Below, piece by piece: positions 9,273-18,355 of a DNA stretch of 64,000 bases; within the stretch, counting starts at the first letter, position 1; every line of letters begins with the position of its first letter. The notes under the pieces are model-generated. The model saw only the letters and a list, made by a program, of their open reading frames with translations. It did not search any database and was not told the origin of the DNA. The stretch comes from Streptomyces griseus subsp. griseus. GTDB lineage: Bacteria > Actinomycetota > Actinomycetes > Streptomycetales > Streptomycetaceae. The stretch is from the NCBI RefSeq assembly GCF_003610995.1, contig NZ_CP032543.1, positions 744,001-808,000 on the forward strand. The letters are read 5' to 3'. Position numbers and translations under genes: made by a program.

Positions 9273-9710
9273 TCAGGGCGGGTCCACGATGGTCACCAGC
9301 ACCGTCAGTTCGCAGCCGGGCCCCTGGTCCTCCAGGACCAGCCCTATCGCGATCCAACGCTCCTCGACCTGCCACAGTCTGACGTACTCACAGCCGGCCA
9401 CCGGATCCGCCCAGGGCTCGGGTATCACTTCGCCCGCCATCATCCGCTCCTGCGCGCTCCACAGGCTCATCAGCTGCGGTTCGCCCCAGCGGGCCGAGAG
9501 GAGCGTGAGCAGCGCGTCGTGGTCCGCGAGGCACTGCGCCCGGTGCTCGGGGCCGACCGGCTCGTCGTCGCCCCAGGGTTCGTGGTCGGTGCGCAGGAAT
9601 GCCGTGTGATAGCCGGGTCCGCTGACTCCCGAGACCGACGGCACGCGCTCCTGGGGGAATTCCCGGGTGCGCATCCCGTCGATGAGGCGGAGATGGTGTG
9701 CGGTCGTCAT
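9273..9710 (-). CDS. Conserved hypothetical protein
   Basis: 145 aa. No known domain is recognised. The protein is acidic and Trp-rich, without membrane segments or a signal peptide. Its composition, frame-specific GC pattern and well-placed ATG support a real gene of a type common in Streptomyces. It is convergent with mug (70-base gap) and divergent from the ROK gene. Confidence 0.7.
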   Translation of the reverse strand: MTTAHHLRLIDGMRTREFPQERVPSVSGVSGPGYHTAFLRTDHEPWGDDEPVGPEHRAQCLADHDALLTLLSARWGEPQLMSLWSAQERMMAGEVIPEPWADPVAGCEYVRLWQVEERWIAIGLVLEDQGPGCELTVLVTIVDPP

Positions 9711-9895
9711 ACCGTCAGTAAACCGTCCGGCACCGACAGCCGTTGCCCTGCCCCCGGGGTCGGGCGGCGCGTGCGGTCCGGTGGCTCGTGGCCGACGCAG
9801 GTTGCGGCTCGATACCGGCTCGCGGTGCTGCTCGCAGGGCCTGCGAGCAGCGAGTACGATCCGGCAGACATGCGCACGAGCTGGGAGGACACACC

Positions 9896-11053
9896 GTGAG
9901 CCGGCTGACCGGGGGAGATCCGTCGCTGCTGCGGCGGATCAATTCAGCGGTGGTACTGCACGCCCTGAGAGGGGCCGGCTCGCCGACGCTGACGGACCTG
10001 ACCCGGATCACGGGACTCTCCCGGCCGACGGTCGAGGGCGTCGTCGAGGGACTGTTCGAGGCCGGTCTGGTGGTCGAGGCGCTGCCCGACGAGAGTGAGG
10101 CGCGGCGTCAGGGACGGCCCGCCCGCCGGTTCCGTTTCCGTGTCGAGGCGGGATATCTGCTGGGCGTCGAGATCGGCCCGCACCGGGTTTCCGCGCTGCT
10201 GTCGGGACTCGACGGCCGGGTGACCGGGGCGGGTTCGCGCACGGTGTCGGAGACGGCCTGTGCGGACGAGCGACTCGACCAGATGAGGGCCGTGATCGCG
10301 GATCTGCTGCGCCGCACCGGGGTGGCCCGGAGCAGTCTGCGCGCCGTGGGCGTCGGCAGTCCCGGCATCGTGGAGGCCGACGGGACCGTGCGGCTGGGCA
10401 CGGCGCTGCCGGGGTGGACGGGGCTCGCGCTCGGGGAGCGGCTGCGGCGGTCGTTCCGCTGTCCGGTCCTCGTGGAGAACGACGCCAACGCCGCCGCCGT
10501 CGCCGAGCACTGGAAGGGCGCGGCCACCGAGTCCGACGACATCGTCTTCGTGCTGGCGGGGCTGAGCCCGGGGGCCGGTTCGCTGATCGGCGGACGTCTG
10601 CACCGGGGGTTCGGCGGGGCGGCCGGGGAGATCGGCGCTCTGCACCTGCTGGGCCGGGGGGTGACGCCGGAGCATCTGCTGTCGACCACGGGGACCCCGC
10701 TGGAGCCGCTGGACGAGCAGGCGGTGGCCGCGGTCTTCGCCAAGGCCAGACGGGGTGACGCGGAGGCGCAGGCGGCCGTGGAGCGGTTCCTCCAGCGGCT
10801 GGTGCACGATGTGGCGGCCCTGGTGCTGGCCCTGGACCCGGAGCTGGTGGTGGTCGGTGGCTGGGCCGCCGGCCTGGACGGGGTGCTGGAGCCGCTGCGC
10901 GAGGAGCTGGCCCGCTACTGTCTGCGCCCGCCGCGGGTGACGTTGTCGTTGCTGGGTGAGGCCGCGGTCGCGACCGGGGCGCTGCGGCTGGCGCTGGACC
11001 ATGTCGAGGAGCAGCTGTTCGCGGTCGAGGGCGCGGTGACGGCCCGCCGCTGA
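9896..11053 (+). CDS. ROK-family transcriptional regulator
   Basis: 385 aa from GTG 9896, which has GGGAGGA upstream. An N-terminal MarR-like winged helix (LTDLTRITGLSRPTVEGVVEGL, about 25-50) is followed by a ROK sugar-kinase fold with VGSPGIV, VENDANAAAVAEH and FGGAAGEIGALH. The usual ROK zinc motif (CxCGxxGCxE) is missing; the region reads LLGRGVTPEHLLST. It is therefore more likely a pure regulator than a kinase. The regulated sugar operon is not in the window. Confidence 0.88.
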   Translation: MSRLTGGDPSLLRRINSAVVLHALRGAGSPTLTDLTRITGLSRPTVEGVVEGLFEAGLVVEALPDESEARRQGRPARRFRFRVEAGYLLGVEIGPHRVSALLSGLDGRVTGAGSRTVSETACADERLDQMRAVIADLLRRTGVARSSLRAVGVGSPGIVEADGTVRLGTALPGWTGLALGERLRRSFRCPVLVENDANAAAVAEHWKGAATESDDIVFVLAGLSPGAGSLIGGRLHRGFGGAAGEIGALHLLGRGVTPEHLLSTTGTPLEPLDEQAVAAVFAKARRGDAEAQAAVERFLQRLVHDVAALVLALDPELVVVGGWAAGLDGVLEPLREELARYCLRPPRVTLSLLGEAAVATGALRLALDHVEEQLFAVEGAVTARR

Positions 11054-11211
11054 CGGCGGGCAGGCCCGTTGGGCGCACCCCCGGAAGGGGCCGGTGATAC
11101 GCGAATGGCGGCCCGGACCGGTCGCCCGGCGGGGCCGCCATCAGGTGGCGCTGTTCCCGGAGGGAGCACAGGGCTCCCGGAACGAGTCAGGGGATCTCCC
11201 GGAGGAACGCC

Positions 11212-11982
11212 TCAGGACGCCTGGCGCTCCTGCTGCTCGTCGTGGCTGATCTCCAGCGCGCCGGAGTCCCCGAAGGTGAGCCGGCAGGTGTCCGCCCGGT
11301 AGGTGGCGATGGACACGGCCGCCGTACCGCCCGCCGCGAAGTAGCGGGTGGTGACGACGAGGACGGGGGCGCCGGGGAGCCGGTCGAGTTCCCTGGCGTC
11401 GTCCGCGCGCGCCGACCCCAGCTCCACCGAACGGTCCTGGCCCTCCAGGCCCAGCCGGTGCAGTTCGCGCAGCACGGCTCGGGCGCGAACGGTGCCGGAC
11501 GGTGCGTCGATCGCGGAGAGGTCGGGGACCGAGGAGGCGGGTACGTAGAGAAGCTCGGCCGCCACCGCCTGGCCGTGGGTGTCGCGGATACGGCGCACCA
11601 CATGAACGGGCTCGGTGCCGGTGCCGAGCATCGCGGCCACCGCACCGGGAGCGGCCTCATGGGCGCAGTCGACCGGCTGCCACGCCTCGCCCGCCACACC
11701 GCCGGTCCACTCGTGCTGGGCGGTGGAGACGGCGACGCCCACCCGCGGCGGGGCGACGGTCGTGCCGACGCCTCGGCGGCGCTGCAGCCGGCCTTCGAGT
11801 TCGAGCTGCTCCAGAGCCTGCCGGAGCGTGGCACGCGCGACTCCGAACCGTGCCGCGAGGTCCCGCTCGTTGGGCAGGATCTCACCCACCGCGAAGTCCG
11901 AGTCGAGTGCCTCACTGAGCACGGTCTTGAGGTGCCAGTACTTCGGCTCCTGCACCGATTCCAGCTGCGTGGTCCCCACCAA
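11212..11982 (-). CDS. GntR/HutC-family regulator (UTRA effector domain)
   Basis: 256 aa. Winged helix at residues about 12-75 (GEILPNERDLAARFGVARATLRQAL is the recognition region), then a UTRA chorismate-lyase-like ligand domain (about 95-245). HutC members such as DasR bind phosphorylated sugars or amino-acid derivatives. A palindrome of the DasR type lies over a plausible -35 about 90 bases upstream, so autoregulation is likely. Confidence 0.9.
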   Translation of the reverse strand: MVGTTQLESVQEPKYWHLKTVLSEALDSDFAVGEILPNERDLAARFGVARATLRQALEQLELEGRLQRRRGVGTTVAPPRVGVAVSTAQHEWTGGVAGEAWQPVDCAHEAAPGAVAAMLGTGTEPVHVVRRIRDTHGQAVAAELLYVPASSVPDLSAIDAPSGTVRARAVLRELHRLGLEGQDRSVELGSARADDARELDRLPGAPVLVVTTRYFAAGGTAAVSIATYRADTCRLTFGDSGALEISHDEQQERQAS

Positions 11983-12027
11983 GTCCTCCGCAATCGCCCA
12001 GCGACTCTTCCGCGACGCTATTTATTA

Positions 12028-12082
12028 AAGGTTCCTGTCTTAAGGTGACCTTAGGGTGGCGCATCCCCTTGGTCAAGACCAA
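12028..12082 (-). promoter_or_regulatory. Promoter and operator of the GntR/HutC gene
   Basis: On the minus strand, TTGACC, a 17-base spacer and TAAGGT make a plausible promoter. A perfect palindrome TTGGTC-AA-GACCAA (12069-12082) overlaps the -35; it resembles the HutC/DasR core TGGTCTAGACCA. A second imperfect palindrome with arms AAGGT/ACCTT covers 12028-12052. Confidence 0.6.
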
Positions 12083-12258
12083 TCCTTATTCCGCGACGGA
12101 ACGAAACGGGACTTTGGCGCAGAGCGTTCACAAGACGTTCGCGGTGCCGTGGGCAGCGCGCAGCATGAAGCCCCACCACCGGGCCGGTGGCGGGGCGTCG
12201 GCCGGTCGGCCGTGGAGCGGGTTCATCCGGATCACCCCTGGCCGGAAAGCAGGCGTGA

Positions 12259-13152
12259 TCAGGCGGCGGAGAGTCCGGCGAGCTTGTCCGGATTACGAAC
12301 GATATAGATGCATTGAATGATCCCGTCGCGCATCTCGATCTGGAAGAAAGTGTCCGCCTTTCCTCCGACAAAGCACGCCACACCGGGCCCGCCGTTGAAC
12401 TCCGCGATCCGCACGTCCCACTCCGGCCCGACCTCCTGGCCGACCGCGGCGAGGAACCGTCCGACCCTGCCGGCGCCCTCGATGACCCGCAGCGCCGCCT
12501 TCGCCTTGCCCCCGGCGTCGCTGACGAGCCGGACGTCCGGCGCGAGGAGGGCCATCAGCTGTTCGACGGAGCCGCCGGACGCGGCGGCCAGGAACCGCTC
12601 GGTGAGGTCGCGGCGCTCGGCCGGATCGACGTCGTAGCGCGGTTTGCGCTCCGCCACGTGGCGCCTGGCGCGCCCGGCTAGCTGGCGGACTGCCGCCTCG
12701 GTGCGGTCGAGGGTGGCGGCGATCTCGGCGTACGGAAAGCCGAAGGCCTCCCGGAGCACGAAGACCGCCCGCTCCAGCGGGGAGAGCGACTCAAGGACGA
12801 CGAGTACGGCGAGGGAGACGGAGTCGGCGAGGACGGCCCGCTCCGCCGCGTCGGGCGCGGTCGGCCCGGAGCCCCCGAAACCGGTGACGACCGGTTCGGG
12901 CAGCCAGGGGCCGACGTACGCCTCGCGGCGGGACGTGAGGTGGCGCAGCCGGTCGATGGCCAGCCGCGTGATGATGCGTACCAGGAAGGCTCTCGGCTCG
13001 CGGATGCCCTCCTGGGCCACGGACGACCATCTCAGCCACGCCTCCTGCACCACGTCCTCGGCGTCGGCGACCCGGCCGAGCATGCGGTAGGCGACGCCGG
13101 TGAGGACGGGCCGGTGCTCCTCGAAGACTTCGGTGGCGGGGTCGGCTGTCAC
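12259..13152 (-). CDS. ECF41-type RNA polymerase sigma factor
   Basis: 297 aa. Sigma region 2 (AYRMLGRVADAEDVVQEAWLRW) and region 4 (FPYAEIAATLDRTEAAVRQ) are followed by a SnoaL-like C-terminal domain (about 185-290). The family linker motif DGGGK appears as DAGGK near 218, and the end carries NPDKL, the second ECF41 mark. In this family the C-terminal domain replaces an anti-sigma factor, and the target is usually the neighbouring gene. Here the neighbour is a divergent alpha/beta hydrolase. Confidence 0.93.
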   Translation of the reverse strand: MTADPATEVFEEHRPVLTGVAYRMLGRVADAEDVVQEAWLRWSSVAQEGIREPRAFLVRIITRLAIDRLRHLTSRREAYVGPWLPEPVVTGFGGSGPTAPDAAERAVLADSVSLAVLVVLESLSPLERAVFVLREAFGFPYAEIAATLDRTEAAVRQLAGRARRHVAERKPRYDVDPAERRDLTERFLAAASGGSVEQLMALLAPDVRLVSDAGGKAKAALRVIEGAGRVGRFLAAVGQEVGPEWDVRIAEFNGGPGVACFVGGKADTFFQIEMRDGIIQCIYIVRNPDKLAGLSAA

Positions 13153-13219
13153 CGGCCCATCCCAGCCGACCCGCCAGGTGGTGTCCAGCGGGAATCGCCG
13201 GAGCCCTTGAACTCCAAGC

Positions 13220-13231
13220 TACCGGACGGTA
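13220..13231. promoter_or_regulatory. Palindrome TACCG-GA-CGGTA between ECF41 and hydrolase
   Basis: A perfect 5-2-5 inverted repeat in the divergent intergenic region, 44 bases before the hydrolase ATG. It looks like an operator of a dimeric repressor; no partner regulator is evident nearby. Confidence 0.4.
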
Positions 13232-13274
13232 ATTGTTGTTGACGCGATGTCTACCCACTCCAGGGAGCAGCTCC

Positions 13275-14105
13275 ATGACCACCACGGTCTCCTTCACCGT
13301 CGATTCCGCGCACGGCCCCCGTCCGGTCTCGGTGGAGTACCAACGGACCGGTGCGGGTGAACCGTTGGTCCTGCTCCACGGCATCGGCCACCACCACCAG
13401 GCCTGGGACCCGGTGACGCGCATCCTGGCCGCCGAGCGCGAAGTCATAGCCGTCGACCTGCCCGGCTTCGGCGCGTCTCCCGCTCTGCCGGACGGAGTCC
13501 CGTACACCCTGGAGGCGCTCCCCTCGGTCTTCGAGGCCCTCTTCTCGGCGCTGGACCTGGACCGCCCGCATATCGCCGGCAACTCCCTCGGGGGCCTGTT
13601 CGCCCTGGAGCTGGGGCGCAGGGAGCTGGTCCGCTCGGTGACCGCGCTCTCCCCCGCGGGCTTCTGGAACGAGCCCGAGCGCCGCTACGCCTTCACCACC
13701 CTGCGGGCGATGCGCCGCGCCGCACTGGCCCTCCCGGTGCCCGCGATCGAACGGCTCTCCCGCAGCGCGGCCGGCCGTACGGCGCTGACCAGCACCATCT
13801 ACGCCCGGCCCGGCAGGCGTTCACCCGAGGCCGTCGTCGCCGAGACCCTGGCCCTGCGGGGAGCGACCGGCTTCCACCAGACGCTGGCCGCCGGCGGGAG
13901 CGTCTCCTTCACCGACGACGTGAAGGGCATCCCCGTCACCGTCGCCTGGGGCACCCGCGACCGCATCCTGCTCCGGAAGCAGGGGATCCGCGCCAAGCAC
14001 GTGATCCCGGAGGCCCGGCTCGTCCGGCTGCCCGGCTGCGGGCACGTCCCGATGAACGACGACCCGGCGCTGGTGGCCCGCGTCATCCTCGACACCAGCC
14101 GCTGA
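13275..14105 (+). CDS. Alpha/beta-fold hydrolase
   Basis: 276 aa. The nucleophile elbow is AGNSLGGLFAL (serine near residue 102), the oxyanion region is LLHGIGHHHQAW, the acid is probably in AWGTRDRI near 223, and the histidine is in CGHVPMND near 256. ATG 13275 follows GGGAG. Its divergent placement from the ECF41 gene makes it the likely target of that sigma factor. The substrate is unknown. Confidence 0.9.
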   Translation: MTTTVSFTVDSAHGPRPVSVEYQRTGAGEPLVLLHGIGHHHQAWDPVTRILAAEREVIAVDLPGFGASPALPDGVPYTLEALPSVFEALFSALDLDRPHIAGNSLGGLFALELGRRELVRSVTALSPAGFWNEPERRYAFTTLRAMRRAALALPVPAIERLSRSAAGRTALTSTIYARPGRRSPEAVVAETLALRGATGFHQTLAAGGSVSFTDDVKGIPVTVAWGTRDRILLRKQGIRAKHVIPEARLVRLPGCGHVPMNDDPALVARVILDTSR

Positions 14106-14999
14106 GGGGGCGGGGCGCGGGCGCCCCAGGACTCCCGAGCCGAGCGCCACCCCGGCGGCGACCAGCAGACTCCCCGCGCCCTGCGCCATGCCGTACGCCC
14201 CCGCTCCGACGAGCGGTGCGGTCAGCGCGGCGGAGACCGGGATGAGGCCGGAGAAGAGGGTGGCCCGTTCGGCGCCGATGCGTTGCAGGCCGGTGTACCA
14301 GCAGACGAAGCCGATCACGGTCACGACGACGGCCTGCCAGAGCAGCGCCGTCGTCTCGGCCGAGGTCGGCGCCCGCAGGAACGCCGTACCGTCCAGCACC
14401 AGGCCGAGCAGCGCGGACTGCACGGCGGCGATCGCGCAGACCGTCGCCGCGAGCAGCTTCGGACCGAGCGGCCTCAGCACCGGTACGGCCAGCACCGCGA
14501 AGCCGACCTCGCCCGCGAGCGCACCCACCGACCAGCAGACGCCCGCCGGATCGGTGTGGCCCCAGCCCTGGACCGTGAACGCTCCGGCGGCGACGAGCCC
14601 GGCGGCGTACAAGGTGGTACGGGAAGGACGGCGGCTCTCCAGAAGAGGGACCAGGACGCCGACGACGATGGGCGCGCAGCCGACGAAGACGCCCGGAACG
14701 GCCGGCTCCGCGGTCCGTTGCGCCGCCAGGATCGCCAGGTTGAAGCCGACCATGCCGACGGCGGCGAGCAGACCGAGCCGCAGCCACCGGCGCCCGGAGA
14801 GCCTTCGCAGCGGTACGGCGACGGGGTCGGGGCCCCGCCGCAGCAGGGCGGCCAGGAGCAGTGCGGCCAGGCCGTAGCGGAGCGCCTGGCCGCCCGCGTA
14901 CGGATAGTCGCCAAGGACGCTGTTGGCGGTGAAGGAGGCTCCCACCAGCACACAGGCGAAGGCCGCCAGAAGGGCCCCGCGCAGAGAGTTCGCGTTCAT
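13821..14999 (-). CDS. EamA/DMT-family transporter, 3' end doubtful
   Basis: The first 298 residues are a typical ten-helix EamA exporter, ending at VALGSGVLGRPRPAP. The frame then stays open for about 95 further codons antisense to the alpha/beta hydrolase; that tail is hydrophilic and low in information. If one base is missing from the G5 run at 14106-14110, the protein would stop at 14083, as expected. A perfect hairpin at 14112-14127 also marks the natural end. It is divergent from a MocR regulator that probably controls it. Confidence 0.8.
   Translation of the reverse strand: MNANSLRGALLAAFACVLVGASFTANSVLGDYPYAGGQALRYGLAALLLAALLRRGPDPVAVPLRRLSGRRWLRLGLLAAVGMVGFNLAILAAQRTAEPAVPGVFVGCAPIVVGVLVPLLESRRPSRTTLYAAGLVAAGAFTVQGWGHTDPAGVCWSVGALAGEVGFAVLAVPVLRPLGPKLLAATVCAIAAVQSALLGLVLDGTAFLRAPTSAETTALLWQAVVVTVIGFVCWYTGLQRIGAERATLFSGLIPVSAALTAPLVGAGAYGMAQGAGSLLVAAGVALGSGVLGRPRPAPSAAGVEDDAGHQRRVVVHRDVPAAGQPDEPGLRDHVLGADPLLPEQDAVAGAPGDGDGDALHVVGEGDAPAGGQRLVEAGRSPQGQGLGDDGLG
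14112..14127. terminator. Short hairpin between convergent genes
   Basis: GGGGCGC-gg-GCGCCCC lies just past the hydrolase stop and at the expected end of the EamA gene. Confidence 0.4.
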
Positions 15000-15046
15000 G
15001 ACGGTGACGCTAGGTCCGGCACCGGACCGGTTTAAGGTCCACTTCC

Positions 15047-16528
15047 ATGACGTCTTCGGGGACCAATCCGACCGACGCGGACGGCCCCGGCCGGTCCGGC
15101 GGTCTCGATTCCACCTCTCCGGCCTGGGAGTTGCTGCTGCCCGCCGCTGCCGCCCCGGCGCGCGGGCGGGGGCGCGCGCTCCGGTCCGCGCTGCGGGAGG
15201 CCGTACGCTCGGGCCGTCTCGTCGCGGGGACGAGGCTGCCGTCCAGCCGGGAACTCGCCGCGGATCTCGGGGTCTCGCGCGGGCTGGTCACCGAGGCGTA
15301 CGAGCAGCTGACCGCCGAGAGCTATCTGCGCAGCGGACGGGGCGCGGGGACCTGGGTGAGCGGCGGAGTGCGCGCGGCGGCGCACTCCGTACGGGATCTG
15401 GCGCCGCGTACGCCGGGCGCACGGGTGGACTTCCGGCCCGGCGTCCCCGACCTCGCCCTCTTCCCGCGCGCCGCGTGGGCCACCACCCAGCGGACGGTGC
15501 TCGGCCGGCTGCCGCACAGCGCGCTGGGCTATCCGGATCCGCGCGGGCTGCCGGAGCTGCGGGAGGCGCTGGCCGGACTGCTGGCCCGGCGGCGCGGGGT
15601 GGTGGCCGATCCCGAGCGGCTGGTGGTCTGCTCGGGGGTGGCGCAGGCGACGACGCTGCTCGGCTTCGTACTCCGCGAGCAGGGCCTGGCCTCGGTCGGG
15701 GTGGAGGACCCGGGGAGCCCGGAGCACGCGTCCCTGTTCGCGGCGACCGGCCTGGGCGCGACGCCGCTGCCCCTCGATGCGGAGGGGGTGGCGCTGGGGC
15801 CGCTGCGGCGCTCCGGCGTGCGCGCCGTGGTGACCACTCCGGCGCACCAGTTCCCCACCGGAATCGCCTACTCCGCGGAGCGGCGCCGTGAACTGCTCGA
15901 CTGGGCGCGGGAGGCGGACGCCGTGGTGATGGAGGACGACTACGACGGGGATTTCCGCTACGACAGGGCTCCGGTGGGTGCTCTGCAGGGGCTCGACCCG
16001 GAGCGGGTCGTGTACACCGGTTCGGTGAGCAAGTCGCTGGCTCCGGGGCTGCGGCTGGGCTGGCTGATCGCCCCCGCGTCGCTGACCGACCGGATCATCG
16101 CCCGGAAACGGACCATGGACCTGGGCAATCCCGCCATCGACCAGGCGGTGCTGGCGGACTTCATCGTGCGCGGCGCCTACGACCGCCAGCTGCGCCGCTG
16201 CCAGCGCGCGTACCGGGAGCGCCGGGACGCCCTGGTGTCCGCCCTCGCCGAGCACTTCCCGGGTACGGCGGTCAGCGGCATCGCCGCCGGGCTCCACATC
16301 ATCGCGCGGCTGCCCCGGCGGTACGGCCCCGAGGGCGCGTTCCTGAGCCGTGCGGCCGGGGCGGGCGTCGCGCTGCGGCCCTTGAGCGACTGCGGGGACG
16401 CGGGGCCCGAGGACGGCTCGGTGGCGCTCGTGCTCGGCTACGCGCATCTGGGGGTGGGTGAGATCTCCCGGGGCGTCGAACTGCTCGCGGCGGCGCAGGC
16501 AGCCCCGCGCGCACGTGGCCGTCTCTGA
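15047..16528 (+). CDS. MocR/PdxR-family regulator (GntR-aminotransferase fusion)
   Basis: 493 aa. A GntR winged helix (about 40-105, SSRELAADLGVSRGLVTEAYEQL) is fused to an aminotransferase-like domain. The PLP lysine is in TGSVSKSLAPGLRLGW near 328. Members sense PLP or amino acids. It diverges from the EamA gene with only 47 bases between starts, the usual arrangement for a MocR protein controlling an amino-acid or metabolite exporter. Confidence 0.93.
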   Translation: MTSSGTNPTDADGPGRSGGLDSTSPAWELLLPAAAAPARGRGRALRSALREAVRSGRLVAGTRLPSSRELAADLGVSRGLVTEAYEQLTAESYLRSGRGAGTWVSGGVRAAAHSVRDLAPRTPGARVDFRPGVPDLALFPRAAWATTQRTVLGRLPHSALGYPDPRGLPELREALAGLLARRRGVVADPERLVVCSGVAQATTLLGFVLREQGLASVGVEDPGSPEHASLFAATGLGATPLPLDAEGVALGPLRRSGVRAVVTTPAHQFPTGIAYSAERRRELLDWAREADAVVMEDDYDGDFRYDRAPVGALQGLDPERVVYTGSVSKSLAPGLRLGWLIAPASLTDRIIARKRTMDLGNPAIDQAVLADFIVRGAYDRQLRRCQRAYRERRDALVSALAEHFPGTAVSGIAAGLHIIARLPRRYGPEGAFLSRAAGAGVALRPLSDCGDAGPEDGSVALVLGYAHLGVGEISRGVELLAAAQAAPRARGRL

Positions 16529-16662
16529 GGGCGCCTTGGACCGGTCATGTTCACCCGGCGTTGGGGAGGCGGCCTCCGCGGCCCACTAGGCATGGGGGCG
16601 GAGACCGGCTCCGGCTGCGGCCTCCGCCCGCCCGTTCCGCCCACCGCCCTGGAGGCGCTCCG

Positions 16663-18242
16663 ATGCCGCACCGCCCGCGTATCCCCTCGCCCGGCCGCCG
16701 TACCGTTCTGCGGGGCTCGCTGCTCGTCCCGGCGGCGGCCGCCCTGCCCATGGCCGTGGGTGCGGCTCCCGCCCTGGCCCTGGCGGGGCGGCCGGAGGCG
16801 GCCTGGGGTGTGCAGGTGGGGAGCGTCACCGCCTCGTCAGCGCTGGTGTGGGTGCGGTCGGACCGGCCCGCCCGGATGGTGGTCGAGACCTCGGCGAGCG
16901 AGTCCTTCCGCCGCGCCCGGAGCTGGTACGGGCCGCTGATCGGCCCGGGGACGGACTTCACCGGCACGACTCCGCTGTACGGCCTTCCGGCGGGCGAGCA
17001 GGTGCACTACCGCGTCACCCTGGCCGACCCGCACGACCCCCGCCGTACGGGCAGACCGGTGTACGGAACCTTCCGTACCGCTCCGGCCCGGCGCCGTGAC
17101 GGGGTCCGCTTCCTGTGGTCCGGGGACATCGCGGGGCAGGGGTGGGGCATCAACCCGGACATCGGCGGCTACCGGGTGTACGAGGAGATGCGCCGCCTCG
17201 ACCCGGACTTCTTCCTGTGCAGCGGGGACACCGTCTACGCGGACGGGCCGCTCCAGCCGAGCGTGACGCTGCCCGACGGCCGGGTGTGGCACAACGTCAT
17301 GACCGAGGAGAAGGCCAAGGTCGCCGAGACGCTGGACGAGTACCGGGGGAACTTCCGCTACAACCTCCTCGACGGCAACGTACGGCGCTTCAACGCACAG
17401 GTCCCCTCCGTCGTGCAGTGGGACGACCACGAGGTGCGCAACAACTGGTACCCGGGCCAGATCCTCGACGACGAGCGCTACACCGAGAAGAACGTCGACA
17501 TCCTCGCGGCCCGTTCCGCGCGCGCCTTCGGCGAATACTTCCCCGTGTCGGCGCCGCACGGCTCCTCCCGGCGGTCCCGTATGTACCGGACCGTCCACCA
17601 CGGGCCGCTGCTGGACGTCTTCGTCCTCGACATGCGCTCGCACCGCAACCGCAACTCCCCCGGCCGGCAGGCCGAGGACACGACCGGCATCCTCGGTGCC
17701 GAGCAGCTGCGGTGGCTCAAACGCGCCCTCGCCGAGTCCCGCGCGGTGTGGAAGGTGATCGCTGCGGACATGCCGCTGGGCCTGGTGGTCCCGGACGGGG
17801 CCACGGACTTCGAGGCGGTGGCGCAGGGCGATCCGGGTGCTCCGCTCGGGCGGGAGCTGCAGATCGCGGAGTTGCTGCGGTTCATCAAGCACCGCAAGGT
17901 CACCGGCACACTGTGGCTGACGGCCGATGTGCACTACACCTCGGCTCAGCACTACGCCCCGAGCGGGCGGCGTTCAAGGACTTCGCACCGTTCTGGGAGT
18001 TCGTCTCGGGTCCGCTGGCGGCAGGGGGATTTCCGGCCAACGCGCTGGACGGCACGTTCGGGCCGGACCGGGTCTTCGTGCGGGCTCCTGACCGGGCCAA
18101 TGTGTCGCCGATGGAGTCGCCCCAGTTCTTCGGCGAGGTCGAGATCGACGGGGACAGCGCCGAGCTGACGGTGCGTCTGCGGGCGGAGGGCGGCGCGGTG
18201 CTGTTCACACGGGTGCTGCGGCCGGGGCGCGTCGGTCAGTGA
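16663..18242 (+). pseudogene. phoD: PhoD-type alkaline phosphatase, frameshifted near the 3' end
   Basis: ATG 16663 follows GGAGG. The first about 30 residues form a Tat signal (GRRTVLRGSLL), so the enzyme is exported folded. PhoD hydrolyses phosphomonoesters and diesters with Fe/Ca. Metal-site motifs GDIAGQGWGIN, SGDTVYADG, QWDDHEVRNNW and LTADVHYTSAQHY are all present. At 17961-17970 the frame shifts: after HYAPS the expected RAAFKDFAPFWEF continues in another frame to the stop at 18242. One inserted base restores a 525-aa enzyme, so this is either a sequencing undercall or a recent mutation. Confidence 0.9.
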
Positions 18243-18258
18243 GGGCGCGGAGGGCGCC

Positions 18259-18291
18259 CGCTCCCCGGGCCGACCGGGTGCCCGGGGAGCG
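18259..18291. terminator. Hairpin after phoD
   Basis: Perfect inverted repeat GCTCCCCGGGC / GCCCGGGGAGC (18260-18270 with 18280-18290), just after the phosphatase stop. Confidence 0.6.
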
Positions 18292-18355
18292 CCTCCGACC
18301 TGCACGGACGGTTGCCCAGGGCTCGTTGTCAGTGGTGGGTCCTACCGTTCTCTCC

